NCBI GenBank assembly: GCA_009809945.1
Contig: WTPW01000189.1
Location: 416,854 to 480,853, forward strand
Length of the DNA: 64,000 nucleotides
Reading direction: 5' to 3'
Source of the DNA: Gigaspora margarita
Taxonomy: Eukaryota; Glomeromycota; Glomeromycetes; Diversisporales; Gigasporaceae
Under the pieces are notes generated by a model. It saw only the letters and a program-made list of their open reading frames with translations. It did not search any database and was not told the origin of the DNA. Positions 23,280-34,489 of this stretch are shown in pieces. A program made the position numbers and the translations under genes. Positions within the stretch are counted from its first letter, which is position 1; every line of letters starts with the position of its first letter.

Positions 23280-23921
23280 CTAATCATGCTTTTTTGCTTT
23301 CACTACAATCACTTTGTAGCTAGACGAATCAGAGTCAGACCCAGATGAAGATGAAGATAAGGACTCATATGCAGTATTATCTCTCTGCGAAGCAAAACAC
23401 TCCATGTCTAAAATTTTCTTTTTTCTTTTATTGCGAAGCAATGATCCTTCGGGTCTAGTCTTGCATGATGTATGATTTCCTCGAGAAATATCTGAACTAG
23501 ATATATCACTCTCTAAATCATAAGATAGATTCATATAAAATGGTATTACTCTATCATAGAATAAAATTCTTTTACCATAAGGATCGATTTTTGCTTTACG
23601 CAACCACAACTATTGTATTCCTAATACAAGATCAGCTTTAGGTTCTTTGCAGACTACAAAATCATTTAAAACTTTATCAATACTAGATTTTATTAATTTA
23701 TTCTTACCCTTAAATTGAAAAAATAAATCAAGGCTTTCTACAATACCTATAGCATCTTTCATTTTTCTTTTAATATATTTTGGTGGATCACTATATTTTA
23801 TTTCAAGTTTATCGACTAAGCTTTTTTTAATAATGTTTTTATAAGATGATGTATCAACTAAAGCCTTAACCAAGTAAGGTCCATGACCCTTTTCATGGAT
23901 TTTACATTTTATATATGCCAT
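23280..23921 (-). pseudogene. Retropepsin-like aspartic protease with Ser-rich tail (one in-frame stop)
   Basis: The N-terminal part (23921-23610) reads MAYIKCKIHEKGHGPYLVKA, then LVDTSSYKNIIKKSLVDKL, with a DTS in the place of the catalytic DTG/DSG, and ends DLVLGIQ, like the second retropepsin signature. A TAG ends this piece at 23610. The same frame continues for 108 codons (KAKIDPYGKRILFYDR...) with an acidic Ser/Asp tail. A double-hairpin module lies in frame in the tail, coding RPEGSLLRN. It sits tail-to-tail with the polymerase gene. It would cleave a polyprotein as a dimer. The family is inferred from the motifs only. Confidence 0.6.
23430..23455 (-). repeat. Double-hairpin module, copy 2
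   Basis: Reverse complement of the module with one mismatch in 26. It lies in frame inside the protease-like ORF tail. A degenerate half copy sits at ~23385-23409. Confidence 0.8.
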
Positions 23922-23929
23922 CTTGTAAT

Positions 23930-26300
23930 ATAATTTATTATTATATACTATATCTTTATCTAAAAAAAATAACTAATTATTTATCCATTTTTCAATAATA
24001 TATTATATATAACAATGGTGTCTCATGTAATGTAATACGTAACCCACAGTTGCAATACCATTGATCATACTATAATTAGGTTATGAAATAAAATTAGTTG
24101 TAAGTATATATGGGTTAGTCGAAAGAGTTTATATAAGCAAAGATTAATTAGGGTTTGGTTAATTATTCGAACTACATATACTATAGTTACCTGTAAAAAA
24201 ATATAGTTAATATTAAAACTATATGAATAAACTAATGAATCTACTCAAACTAAGTAATGTGCATTGATAACATCCATCCGATAGCAGGATTACAGAATAT
24301 ATGGGTGACTATATCAGTCTAATATTGGGTGAAAAATATCTATTCAAAAAGTATGGTACAGATTTTAAAATGTGCATTTTTCACCTCTATACCATACTAA
24401 TATAGCCATCTATACTATACTAATATTCATATTATCCTATAAATCCATATTGCACAATCTGTTTACATGTTAAACTACTACTTCATTCTTCCTTCTCCTA
24501 TATCTTATTTATAGCTTATCATATCACTTTATTAATAATCGAAAGAATGGCAAACTAACAAAGTAAGTATCAAACTTACAAGTCAAGAAATATAGTATTA
24601 GTATCAATTAGTATTATCGTTATTAATTGTAATTATACTTATCTTTTATAACTATCTGTATCACATTCAATTATCAGCACATACATTATAAATTTGTATG
24701 TGAATTAATCGATGGTAAAATTACCTTGACTATAAATTAATTACAAGTTCTATTTATATAAACAGTTGTTAGTAGAATAATATAGATATAGTTTCAATTA
24801 TTTATAGACGTAACTAATATAAATAGAAGCCAAGTGTATGTTGTGAAAGTGTAAATTACCCTGAAATTACTGTAGTTTCAACATAGTACGAATTCAGAAA
24901 ATTCCAAGAATTCCGAGAATCCCAAGAATTCACAGAATAGTTAGTATTATTAGGATTCTTAGAATAGATATTATTATATGAATCGTTGTGATTCCAGGAA
25001 TTCCCAGTAAAATGATAATACCAGTAAACATAAGAATAATTAGAATAGTTAGAATTACTGTAATTATTAGAATTCTTGTGATTATAACACATATGTAAAG
25101 AAAGTATATATATCATGAGACTCTTCTCTGAAATAAATTTAACTCAGTAACTCGTAACGTATTCTCTGAATAATGATAACCTTGGAGTTTCAAAACCTTC
25201 GAAATTAGAGTAGAAGTGTTTGGCTCTACTAACCCCCAATAAATAAAAACTGTATTAACAATTGGAATTTGTGACCAAATCCTGTGATTCTGTATAGAGA
25301 TTTGTGACGTAATCCAGAGCTCTAATCTGACAATTTTACTAAGAACCCAATTTGCCCTAGTTACTCGGACCAAGTCTTTCCACGACTCGATCGTTGCCTT
25401 ACCACTATTAGGGTTTGGTTGTATTAGTTGTGGTGTTCTGGTTATAGTAGTTTAGTTAGTTTTAGTGTTGTAGTATTTGTCGATATCATCCAGAAAGAGG
25501 ATTATTTCCACTTTCTCAATGTGCATAAATTTATTAGATATTGCATGATGATCATGATTTATTTAATGAGCCAATTACCTATTTATGATTAGATCTGATT
25601 ATCTAACTTTCCCATATTTTCTCATAAATCATTTGTGACATATGGATATAGGAACCTATACTATTAATTAATCCGATTATCAATCTTCTATTAGTAGAAA
25701 ATAGTTTAGCTCATTATCCCCATTTCAGAACAGTGAAGAATATATTAATCATAGTACTTATGCATGATGGCAAGTAAGTATAATAATAATTATATTTACT
25801 AGTGATTGAAATGATTTGCACACAATTGCAAGTACACAGATTAATTTAACCAAAAAGTATAAAATAACTTGTAAATCAAAGTATTCGAAAACATGTATGT
25901 TATTTTATTAGTTTATTATCCCAGCTTATGTAGTGGATAAATAATTTTTTTAAAGTCGATTCAGATAATATAATTTATATACAAAATATTGATTATAAAT
26001 TTTAGCCTGCATTTATTATGATCGCCTATAGTATGTATGCTAATCATCGGATGCATATATACAAATTATTACGATCAGCTATAGTAAGTAAATTTAGAAT
26101 TCGAATTTTTTATTTTGGATCGTTCAGGCTGAGATATAACGAAAATCATACTTCTTTAGGATGCTATACTATAATTATCTAATGATTAATTTGGTTGTGT
26201 CAGCTAATGATACTAATCACTGTTGAGTCACGGTTGAGTTGCAGTATTTTTTTTTTATATAATTCTATAAAAAACAGGTGTATTGCTGTAAAGTCACAAT
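23930..26300. other. Non-coding interior of the giant element
   Basis: No gene was recognised. 24885-24945 has five closely spaced GAATTC-like motifs at 9-11-bp spacing (AATTCCAAG, AATTCCGAG, AATCCCAAG, AATTCACAG). Minus-strand ORFs 24856-25116 (Asn/Tyr/Ser-rich) and 25113-25373 have no recognisable domain. Short direct repeats TATTATGATCGCC and TATTACGATCAGC lie near 26015 and 26070. Confidence 0.45.
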
Positions 26301-27037
26301 TGAGTCGTGTTAAAAACTTAGTTATGTGGACTAACGATTAATTGAGCTTATTAATCGCTGAAAGAAGAAATAGAAATGCTAACTACCACAATATTCCTGG
26401 AAGTAGTAGGGTAAGTTTTTGGAATAATATTGTGAATATAATTAATGAGAGATTTAGTACCAACTATACGGGATATCAATGCAAGGGTAAATTTCAAAAT
26501 CTTGTAAGGGATCACACTATAAGTATTTTTATGAGGCACTTACTGACAGATTAAACTATAATTAGGTTGTAATACTGTATAACCTAGTAATTTTCTTGAT
26601 CCTTGTTAGTTGATGTACCAGTATATGGCAGGAAATCATGCAGGGCGTAGAACTAGAACTGGAGCACGATACTTTGAGGAGTTCTGTTCACGTTTTTGGG
26701 AGAGACCAGGTAAGGTTCTACATTAATCTCTAAGATTTGTCTGCCTTTGCTGTAGGTGTCTTTGAAATAGAAACAAATTATTGATTTGTTAATTATGTGT
26801 AAAAAAATCTAGAAACACAATTTGATCAAATACACAATATAAATGCATCCTTAAGGCAATGAGAGATAAGACATTGTAATCGTACTCCTCCACTATCTTA
26901 CGAAGAAATTTCATCTATGATGAGACGTTGTGAGTCCACTACCACCCAAAGAGATCGTTCAGCATCTCCCGACTGCAGGGTTTCTAGTAATAGGAGACTG
27001 AGTACTAATAATGATGAAAATAATGAGAGCGAAAATA

Positions 27038-27063
27038 GACCTGAAGGGTCATTGCTTCACAAT
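27038..27063 (+). repeat. Double-hairpin module, copy 3
   Basis: 24 of 26 match. It is translated as RPEGSLLHN within the SANT-like gene tail. Confidence 0.8.
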
Positions 27064-27079
27064 ACTGCCCCAGAACGTA

Positions 27080-27104
27080 GACCGAAGGGTCATTGCTTTG
27101 CAAT
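27080..27104 (+). repeat. Double-hairpin module, copy 4
   Basis: A 25-nt version (one C lost in the first stem), only 16 bp after copy 3. It is read as RPKGHCFAM. Confidence 0.75.
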
Positions 27105-27132
27105 GATAGTGATATTAGTATGCCCGATATAG

Positions 27133-28400
27133 GAGGTAGCCAACTACCTTCCTGTATGGAAAATATAAATGAAGAGAATTAGCTTAGGAACTTTAGTAGC
27201 TTTAGGAGCTAAAGTAGCAATATGATCTATAGGTCTGACTATTTGTTTAAAAGTATATAATAAAGGCCTTGCACTCTAGAAGAAAAGCATCCATTGAGAT
27301 ATCAAATAACTCGCTTCCATAAAACTCTTTACACTTTCTATATTATAAAATAAACTTACTCTGATTTACTGCTTAAGTGGCATAAGCAGTACGATTGTTT
27401 GTTGTTATTGCTGTTCACGTGATTATACCATTAAGCTAATGGTTGATTTCTTGACAGACTGAGGAATACCAAAGTTATTTTGTCCAACTTTTCTGATGTA
27501 CCATGGATTGTTGAGGTAGATTGTTGTGGTTCCAAGAGGTGGATTCTAAGCCGAAGTTTAGTGTATTAGTGTTATCATATTTTTGTAAACATCAAGCATA
27601 CTAAAAAGGGAAGAAGTCTTACCTACGGTTATAAACCTCCCACTTGCCAAATCTAACTGCCTTTTTTTGACTAAGCCGATTGTAGGTTACCCAAGCTATT
27701 TATTTGTGGAGTGACTAACTCGCCATTCAAGGGTGTCAGTATTTATGTGTTGAAATTTTTTCCTAATTACCGTTATAGTATAAAAAATATGTAATACAAG
27801 TAACTTAAAATTGGTATGTAGTTTGTACCACATTTCTGCAAAATTAATTCTTACAGTTGATTTATAACAAATATTACTGTTACAAATAACTAGAAAGCCC
27901 TTTCTTATTATATACGATACTGTAATAAGAAAAAGCACAAATAGGATTTAGAATGGCTATACTAAGGAAGAGTACAACGTTCTTTATCAGTGGTATTATC
28001 AAAATTCATATGCCATAGGAACTTGGAATTCCCAGATCTCCAAGATCGTTAACTTTTTCACTTGGTAGCAAGCATCAAATCTAAGGGTTTATGTCCCTAA
28101 AAGGATGCTAAAATATATTTAGTATTTGGGCTTTACAATCGAAATGGAGTTGCTTTGTTAAGTGTGATCTGGCAGTATTAGAGTAATGCAATTACTAATT
28201 GTAACTAGCAAGTTTTTTAGATCTAGCGAATGGTCAGTATAAAAATAAGTGATTTTTTTGCTTCTTGTAGGTGGGTTATAATAATATTTTTTGCTCATAT
28301 ATAATTTTTTTATCTGACTATAATTTTTAAAGTAATGTCATTTTGTCTAATGGCGACTATAAAAATGAATTTGACTTACTATATTTTTTTTGTATTTAGG
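27133..28400. other. Non-coding interior of the giant element
   Basis: No gene was recognised. AT-rich, with no strong repeat. Confidence 0.4.
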
Positions 28401-28760
28401 AATGTGAAATGAGCCTAAAGATAGCACCACCCCCAAGACTAATAATGAAGCTACCACCCCAAGACTAACAATGCTACCACCCCCAATACTAACAATAGCA
28501 CCACCCCCAAGACTAATGATATTACCACCCCCAAGACTAATGATAGCACCACTCCCAACTATTCTAAATCAAAACGACAATACAAGCCAAGAGAATTTTT
28601 ATCTTGTAAGTAAATTTTATGCCATGCCAGTACATTTGTGTTATTAGAATTAAATTTTTATTTTACTAAAAATTAGATAATGAGACCTGGGAAAAATTGT
28701 CAAAAAAAAACCTAGAACGTGATAGGGATAATGATGATAATGATTGGTTAAATCCTGGTT
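28400..28760 (+). CDS. Candidate two-exon gene with Pro-rich tandem repeat
   Basis: 28424-28560 is a ~24-27-bp tandem repeat (CACCCCCAAGACTAATGATA-like) coding APPPRLM-like units in one frame. It is followed by a basic stretch (KSKRQYKPREFLS) ending at a GTAAGT donor (~28608). An acceptor ATTAG at ~28674 leads to ETWEKLSKKNLERDRDNDDN and a stop at ~28760. The basic and acidic parts are in a different frame from the Pro-rich repeat, so the repeat may be outside the coding sequence or frameshifted. No family is recognised. Confidence 0.3.
28424..28560 (+). repeat. Minisatellite, ~24-27-bp unit
   Basis: Five to six imperfect units of ACCACCCCCAAGACTAA plus TGATAGC-like spacer. Confidence 0.75.
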
Positions 28761-29013
28761 AGCAGGAGAAAATGTTAAATTAAATGTAAACCTACCAACC
28801 TAACCCATTAAGGGCATTTTGTATTATATAATAAATATATATTTTAGGAGTCTCTGACTCTCCTGCTTTATAGTGAAATTTTATTTGTAATCGATTTTTC
28901 TGAAATAAATTAACATACTAAAATTGAATTGCATATTCATAATGTATAAAGTCATTAAATTCAATAGGATATAAATCGTATAATTTCTAAACCACACTAT
29001 AATAAGTTGTAAA

Positions 29014-29691
29014 ATGGTTGGTATAAACACTCATAAAACTGATTGTACTGATGCCGAATGGATTGAATATTGTAATATGCCACAAATTTGTGATAATAAA
29101 ACTCCTAGTGAGTGGATGAAACGGATTTGGGAACATCTTATATATTTCAGAGAGAACAATTTATTACCTATTGAAAGTAAAAAATACCTCGAAGCTAGGA
29201 GATTAATACGATTGCCNAATAGTGGTTCANATNCTCCTGAAATCNGAATAGCAATATGTTTCTCTTGTGATCAGTTAGTATATACTGGACAAAGAAAGAA
29301 GAATATAGGAAATTATAACCATATAGNAATNGAGAGNCATTGGAAATTTTCATGTACNGGTAATAAATACTGTGGTNTAAGTTATAATGAGTACTTGCTA
29401 AAAGTCAAGAAAAAATCTATTTCAGAATATAATTATGATAATGAGTATGCATTGCATCGATATGGATTGTGGATGCAAAATACTATCAAAAAGATCGAAC
29501 GTGCTAGAGAAATTGGTAAGAAAATTCAAGCTGTAAATGTAATACAACAAAAATGGCTAGAGTATTTCTACAGACCCGATGGTCTTTGTGCTACAGAGCT
29601 TGCTCAATATTACCAATTATTATGGGTGGTTCGAGAAGAGATGCGTCAAGACCCGAAGGGTCATTGCTTCACAATAGTTAACAATGTATAA
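29014..29691 (+). CDS. Unknown element protein with two Cys pairs
   Basis: 225-aa ORF with ATG start. An acidic/aromatic N-terminus (DAEWIEYCNMPQICD, SEWMKRIWEHLIYFRENN) is followed by ICFSCDQL and FSC...KYCG, two Cys pairs that could hold zinc. A helical, basic stretch (LHRYGLWMQNTIKKIERARE) and a C-terminus formed by a double-hairpin module (DPKGHCFTI) complete it. Several single ambiguous bases (29218-29378) make some residues unknown. I do not recognise the family. It lies between the SANT-like gene and a small coiled-coil ORF on the same strand and has no stop, making it one of the better-preserved genes of the element. Confidence 0.5.
   Translation: MVGINTHKTDCTDAEWIEYCNMPQICDNKTPSEWMKRIWEHLIYFRENNLLPIESKKYLEARRLIRLXNSGSXXPEIXIAICFSCDQLVYTGQRKKNIGNYNHIXXEXHWKFSCXGNKYCGXSYNEYLLKVKKKSISEYNYDNEYALHRYGLWMQNTIKKIERAREIGKKIQAVNVIQQKWLEYFYRPDGLCATELAQYYQLLWVVREEMRQDPKGHCFTIVNNV
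29650..29675 (+). repeat. Double-hairpin module, copy 5
   Basis: 25 of 26 match. It forms the C-terminal codons of the ORF above. A partial GACCCGATGGTC lies at 29573-29584. Confidence 0.85.
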
Positions 29692-30180
29692 TGCATCAAA
29701 TATTTTATCTAATATTATAAAGGGTTATCTTATAATTATTTTATATAATAAATAAGAGTTATAAAATTATTTTTTCATGTAATTACATGACTTTTCACAA
29801 AAGTTGTCTTATAGTTATTTTATATAATAAATTAAAGTTATCAAATTATTATTTTATGTAATTACATGACTTTTTATGAAAATTATTCAAGTTTTCTTTC
29901 TCAACTACCACTTTATTAATAAAAGCTGGATGGATTCAGCTTACAACTCAAAAAAAAAAATCTATTATCAGAAAGTGAAGCCAGTAGTATTAGCCCTATT
30001 ATAGAAGCATTTTTAAAACATGAAGTTGATAGATACCAAAAAAATAAAAAAATCTTGATATAATCCTACAATAGAAGTAGAGACAGAGTCTCATTGTATA
30101 GTAATACCAGTTTCAAACCCCGAAAAGACAGGATTTGAAGAAGAGACAAAATCTCGAATCTCTGATTCTCCTTTAATAGC

Positions 30181-30483
30181 TTGCTTTATAATACTAATAT
30201 TGCTCTATTATACTCTGAAGAAGAGGTTAATGCTAGAATCAAAGAAGCTAAAGATAATTTAAGTCAAGAATTTATTAAATCTACTGAGGAAACCTTAAAA
30301 ACCATTAAGCAACAGAAAGATATAGAATACAATCAAATTAAGATAGATATAGCTAATCAGAGTACAAAATTATTTGAACTTACATTAAAAAAATTAATCC
30401 GAGATGGTACTATATATAATCTTATTCATCAGTTAGAAGAAAAAGATGGTAAATCATATTCTAACAATGGAGTTGGTGCATAA
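30181..30483 (+). CDS. Small coiled-coil protein, unknown
   Basis: 100-aa ORF: after ALLYSEEEVNARIKEAKDNL it is almost wholly helical and charged, with heptad-like spacing of Leu/Ile (EETLKTIKQQKDIEYNQIKI, LFELTLKKLIRDG). The preceding reading is also open-like but interrupted (IESRISDSPLIACF), and a homologous phrase occurs in the protease ORF on the other strand (SEIQDFTSS). No family is recognised. Confidence 0.4.
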   Translation: MLYNTNIALLYSEEEVNARIKEAKDNLSQEFIKSTEETLKTIKQQKDIEYNQIKIDIANQSTKLFELTLKKLIRDGTIYNLIHQLEEKDGKSYSNNGVGA

Positions 30484-30595
30484 GCACATATATCCTGGAA
30501 AAAGTGATTCATACATTTTTCCCATATAGAATTATTTCGAACTTGTGATTTATTGCATGGAATGCAAGGTCTAAGACCATTAATTATTTTTTTTT

Positions 30596-31726
30596 TTATT
30601 GCTGAGCATTGGTTTTCGAGTCTAGACCCAAGTCAGATACAAAGTATCCTGCTTCGCAGTGATTCGGAGAAGAGGTAAAGTCTTGAATCTCTGATTCATC
30701 ATCTAATAACTTGCTTTGCAAGAAATCATTCTCACTAGATAGACTAAAATCTGGACTAAAACATGCAGAAGCATGCCATTCCTCCAATAATACATTGTTA
30801 TCCTTACTAGATGGACTATGACTCTTTAGGGTCACTCCTTCAGGCCTGCGAAGCAATGATGGCACAGAGTGCTGAATCTCTAATTCCCTTTCAGGTCTAA
30901 AAGAATCAGTAGATACTTGGACTGAATCTTGCTCGTGAAAAGTTAGATTGATTTCTGGTTTAAATATCTCTCTCTGAGACTTATGTACTGAAAGAGGTAT
31001 AGTAATTACTTTACCTTTATGTATTAGCTTGAATTCACGCTTGACAATAGGCTCCCATCCAGCTCGATCAAGCCAAGGTGTGCCCAATAATAACCAGGAT
31101 TTATCATCATCCATAACTGGAAAGTCTTCAGAGATTGTACAACTATTTTCTCCCTGACCAACCGTAACCGAAATGTTATAAGATATGCCTGAAGACTCTA
31201 AAGAATTATTACGCCATTTAATTGATGGTTTCTTATTTTTATCTACTTCTGCTCCCAATAGTTTTATAAGGCCTTTTGAGATAACTGAGCAATTTGCCCN
31301 ACTATCTATCATNGNGGAAGGCACTTGTANNNTNTTTNCTAATGGCGAGCTAATCTTGCAACATATAGTAGCGACATCATTGGGAATAATTTTATGAATA
31401 AAATTAATTTCTATAGGGTTGGGCCATGAAATTTCTGCCTCTGATTGTGATCCCTCTGGGGTTGTTTGGGGTAGTATATTTGTTTGCTGGGAAGCTATTC
31501 GAATTAGATCTGATATTGGTTGCAAGATATGAGAGAATACCATAGTAATTTCATGCCAGAACTTTTCACGCTCCTTGTCTGAGAAATTCAAAGTAAAATG
31601 ATTTAGAACAGGATCTTTTAGTGCAATGAATTCAGCATTAATCATATTATATCCATTAATAGATACTTCTTTAGGTTGTGTACGCATAAATGAATCAATA
31701 TTGATCGTAAAATAGTGAAAATGCAT
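30596..31726 (-). CDS. Retropepsin-type protease domain protein
   Basis: 376-aa ORF with ATG start at 31726. The central domain (about residues 130-265) has MIDS.ANCSVISKGLIKLLG, matching the retropepsin D-[ST]-G-A-N-x-S-x-[LIV] pattern; the third residue is hidden by ambiguous bases near 31309-31340. The late signature is WLLLGTPWLDRAGW. The N-terminus is a Gag-proximal helical region (FSDKEREKFWHEITMVFSHI). The C-terminus is acidic and Ser-rich and includes a rearranged double-hairpin module (SLLRRPEGV). It follows the Gag-like gene on the same strand, as in a gag-pro order, although no RT follows. It would process the Gag-like product. Confidence 0.65.
   Translation of the reverse strand: MHFHYFTINIDSFMRTQPKEVSINGYNMINAEFIALKDPVLNHFTLNFSDKEREKFWHEITMVFSHILQPISDLIRIASQQTNILPQTTPEGSQSEAEISWPNPIEINFIHKIIPNDVATICCKISSPLXXXXQVPSXMIDSXANCSVISKGLIKLLGAEVDKNKKPSIKWRNNSLESSGISYNISVTVGQGENSCTISEDFPVMDDDKSWLLLGTPWLDRAGWEPIVKREFKLIHKGKVITIPLSVHKSQREIFKPEINLTFHEQDSVQVSTDSFRPERELEIQHSVPSLLRRPEGVTLKSHSPSSKDNNVLLEEWHASACFSPDFSLSSENDFLQSKLLDDESEIQDFTSSPNHCEAGYFVSDLGLDSKTNAQQ
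30818..30870 (-). repeat. Double-hairpin module, rearranged copy 6
   Basis: On the minus strand the order is the ATTGCTTCGCA hairpin, then a GGCCTGAAGGAGT-like hairpin, then GACCCTAAAGAGTC. The two hairpin types are shuffled, and the first type occurs twice. Confidence 0.55.
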
Positions 31727-31823
31727 TTAGGCTAATATTATCTGTAGAAATTTTAAGTAACCTAATATCTTTACTGCTCTTTTTATCAGAAGAAGTATTA
31801 CTAAATTTTTTGCTAGAAGTTTT

Positions 31824-31849
31824 ATTGTGAAGCAATGATCTTTCAGATC
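31824..31849 (-). repeat. Double-hairpin module, copy 7
   Basis: About 22 of 26 match, between the protease and Gag-like frames. Confidence 0.65.
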
Positions 31850-31897
31850 TTGGTCTGGCACTTTTGCGCTTCTTTGAGCTTTTGGTATTAGAAAAAC

Positions 31898-33340
31898 TTA
31901 TTTTTTTTTTGTGGCATTGATCTCATATTCTTCTGAATCGCTCTCTGAACTACTGGATTTGGAAGAGGTCTTAGAGGAATCAGATTTTGAACATGCCAAG
32001 GTATTGGTTTCAAGTTCATTTTTACTAGAGATCATACTATTTTCACTATCGCTAGAGTTTGCAGATGATTCATCTGAAATTATATGGGCATTAACACGTT
32101 TTGATCGACCTAATAATTTCTTTTTTTGGGTCTTAGATTTTGATTTTGATTTAGTTTTGCGACGAGAAGATTTAGGCTTGCTAGAATTCTTTTTTATAGC
32201 CTTTTCTATTTTAGTCTGATTGATATGAAGGTCTTCTAATTGTCTATGCATATCCTCTATGGGATCACTATCTGTAACTTCAACTTTTTTTATTACCGGT
32301 TTTGGAGGTAAATTGAGCTTGGGAATAGGAACAAATTCTGGAACCTCCCTAGTAATCCATTGTATAAATCTACCCATATTCGTATTTTGTTTAATTTGAG
32401 AAGTTCCTGCTGGTTGTGGCCTATAGTTGGATTGTGATAGTTGAGAAGAAATTGGTTGAGATTGTGTAGATGGCATCATAGATTTTATCAAGTTTTCGAT
32501 TTCAGTTCTGGTCATACCCAAATTGTTTGAATAATTGTCTTTTCTATGAGATTTATCTGATGATGCTGGACCTGCATATAAATAAGCTCCAGATAATTGC
32601 TCTGTCTTATATCTTTTAATTTCTTTGAGTTCTGTGAGCAATTCTGATACAGGCCTGTTAATTCTAATGCGTCAAATTTCTAATTGATTATCAGGAGAAA
32701 TGCCCCGAATAAATTGTAATCGAATTTGTTGTTTATCAATACCAGCAAGCCTAGCAAGTTTATGTAACTTAGAATAAAATCGACCTACAGGATCATTGCC
32801 TTGAACTGTTGACCCAAAGAGCATTCGCTGTTTTTTTGCAGTAACTGTAGGATAGTTGGTCTTGAACCAGTATATTGTTTGTCCAAGCATAATTCCAACT
32901 ACAACTACACTATTGCCTGTATTAGCATTTGGTGCATTTGGTAATCGATCTGTTGGGCGCCCATCAGCAAAAGACCAATCTTTATCAAATATTGTATGAG
33001 CAGGAATAACAATATTTCTGGCCTGGTCCACAGCACCATGCCTTAAATTCACTCCAAGTTGTACTGCTGTTCGTCCCTGTGTTGCACCTAAATTGGCTTG
33101 GCCAGTATTATCTAATAAATTTCTCAATTCCCAATTTTTTCTTCAAAGAGATCTTTCATACCAATCTTTGGCATCACCCTTGAGACATGTTTCAAAAAGA
33201 CCATGTGCTCGTATTCTGTGAGCATGTCCAGCTAATACATTAATTCCTATAGCCACAAGATATGAGTAAAAAGAATCAATAAATTCTTTGGGATCCTCAT
33301 CGGGATATCCATAAAAATTTGGAGGTGAGTATCCTGCCAT
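31898..33340 (-). pseudogene. Gag-like protein (retrotransposon nucleocapsid-precursor type) with two TGA stops
   Basis: One frame from ATG at 33340 to 31898, broken only by TGA at 33140-33142 and 32672-32674. The N-terminus NFYGYPDEDPKEFIDSFYSY and CLKGDAKDWYERSL match the Ty3-type Gag core. The middle has PAHTIFDKDWSFADGRPTD. The Gag C-domain GRFYSKLHKLARLAGIDKQQ and FIRGISPDNQLEI follow. The tail is basic then acidic (KSSRRKTKSKSKSKTQKKK; SSSSESDSEEYE). There is no CCHC knuckle. This family is abundant in Glomeromycotina. It would coat element nucleic acid. Its place inside a Maverick-like element is the odd point. Confidence 0.75.
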
Positions 33341-33373
33341 TCCTCTATATTGGTTATTTATAGATTGATTATT

Positions 33374-34462
33374 CTAAAGTGCAAAAATTTGCTGATTCAA
33401 ATTATTAATTAATTGTTCTGAATTTTGTGCTCGAGTTTTCCACTTACCCCACTTGTTGTCCAGTTGAACATCGGCAAGTAATAAATCATTTTCTAGAGTC
33501 TTGCATTTATTTTTCCATTTGCTGTATCGATTTTTTGTAAGATTTAAGAGGTGCATAGTAATTGCTCCATCTGTTTTATATTCTTGTAATTGCTGATGGG
33601 TTTGTCTATTTTTGAATCTTAATGCAAATCTTTCTAGAAGCGATTCTAATATCTGCCTTTTTTGCATACGGATTGTAATTTGACCATCAAGCTCTCGAGA
33701 TTTAAATATATTATGTTGTGTTCTGTGGGCCTCATAAGCCTGATGAAGAAGGCCATAGTTATTTTAAACATGGCTAACTGGGTTTGTAAATTGGCAAACT
33801 GGGTCTGGGAATTGGTTAACTGGGTTTGCAAATTTGTTAGCTGGGTCTGCAAATTCACTACTCGATTTTTGGCATAGATTGCTCGAGCATTTGCCCATGG
33901 ATATATATCTAGTACCAACCTTTCTAATCTTTCACCTGTATCAGAAATTATATTAAGGTTATCTACAATACCATTTATTGTAGGTGCTATTGTAATTGGG
34001 CTTTGAAAATACTGTCTAATATTGTCAATCTCTCGTTGAATTCTATGGTTCTGGATTATAGCTTGATTTTCAGGTAGAGATAATGTTTGAGGGGATCGGG
34101 GATCAGGGTGATCCTGGCAGTTGCACCATATCTATATTATTATACAAAACAAGAATTTTTTCATTAAGCTTGTCTATTTCATTCTGAAAAATTGCTAATT
34201 GTTTTTCTAAATAATCTATATAATTTTCTCACTTTTCAGACTCTTTAAATACATTTTCTAACTATTTTATAAAATTAGAAATTTCTGATCTCAATGGGTC
34301 TAGCTCCTTATTCTGAATTGAGATTTCTTTTTCAAGATAATTAATATAATCCTCTTTTGAGACAAGATCCTGTTGTAATTTGCAGACTCGATCTTGTATT
34401 GCTAATAAATCACTTTTAAATTGATTAATTCTACTAGATGATATATTTTCTAGCAATGACAT
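33374..34462 (-). pseudogene. Coiled-coil region upstream of Gag, several frames
   Basis: Starts MSLLENISSSRINQFKSDLL (34462) with heptad-rich LQQDLVSKEDYINYLEKEIS, stops at 34262, resumes in changed frames, and has a repeat LQTQLTNLQTQLTNSQTQ (33850-33780) coded by four ~24-bp direct repeats. It probably was one long coiled-coil N-terminus of the Gag-like polyprotein or a separate structural protein. It reads divergently from the integrase gene. Confidence 0.5.
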
Positions 34463-34489
34463 CTTTTTTTAAACTATAATAAGAAAAGA
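34463..34489. promoter_or_regulatory. Short divergent intergenic region between Gag block and integrase
   Basis: Only ~27 bp (poly-T, then AAACTATAATAAGAAAAG) separates the ATG of the coiled-coil/Gag side (minus) from the integrase ATG (34490, plus), so the two units must share any promoter. TATAATAA is the only TATA-like motif seen. Confidence 0.35.

Larger units (their letters stand above)
26324..27132 (+). pseudogene. SANT/Myb-like (trihelix-type) DNA-binding gene, three exons, with stops
   Basis: Exon 1 (26324-~26504) starts MWTND, a TAA, then LLIAERRNRNANYHNIPGSS and RVSFWNNIVNIINERF and QCKGKFQNL. This is the W...W...F spacing of SANT-like domains common in Glomeromycotina. A likely intron (GTAAGG at 26505 to TTAG ~26607) leads to GRRTRTGARYFEEFCSRFWERP. 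A second intron (GTAAGG ~26710 to TCTAG ~26812) rejoins in phase to ETQFDQIHNINASL. A TGA at an expected coding position follows, then a Ser/Asn-rich tail with two double-hairpin modules in frame. It may bind element DNA as a regulator; that role is an inference. Confidence 0.6.

Noticed and set aside
24885..24945. Heat-shock-element-like cluster of GAATTC words
   Set aside because: The spacing of GAA/TTC units is not the regular 5 bp required, so it is more likely a short degenerate tandem repeat.
31911..32219. Plus-strand ORF of 102 codons
   Set aside because: Antisense shadow of the Gag-like C-terminus with its Lys/Ser/Glu-rich codons.
32785..32812. Possible ninth double-hairpin copy near AGGATCATTGCC
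   Set aside because: It encodes the conserved Gag stretch GNDPVGRFY and lacks both stems.
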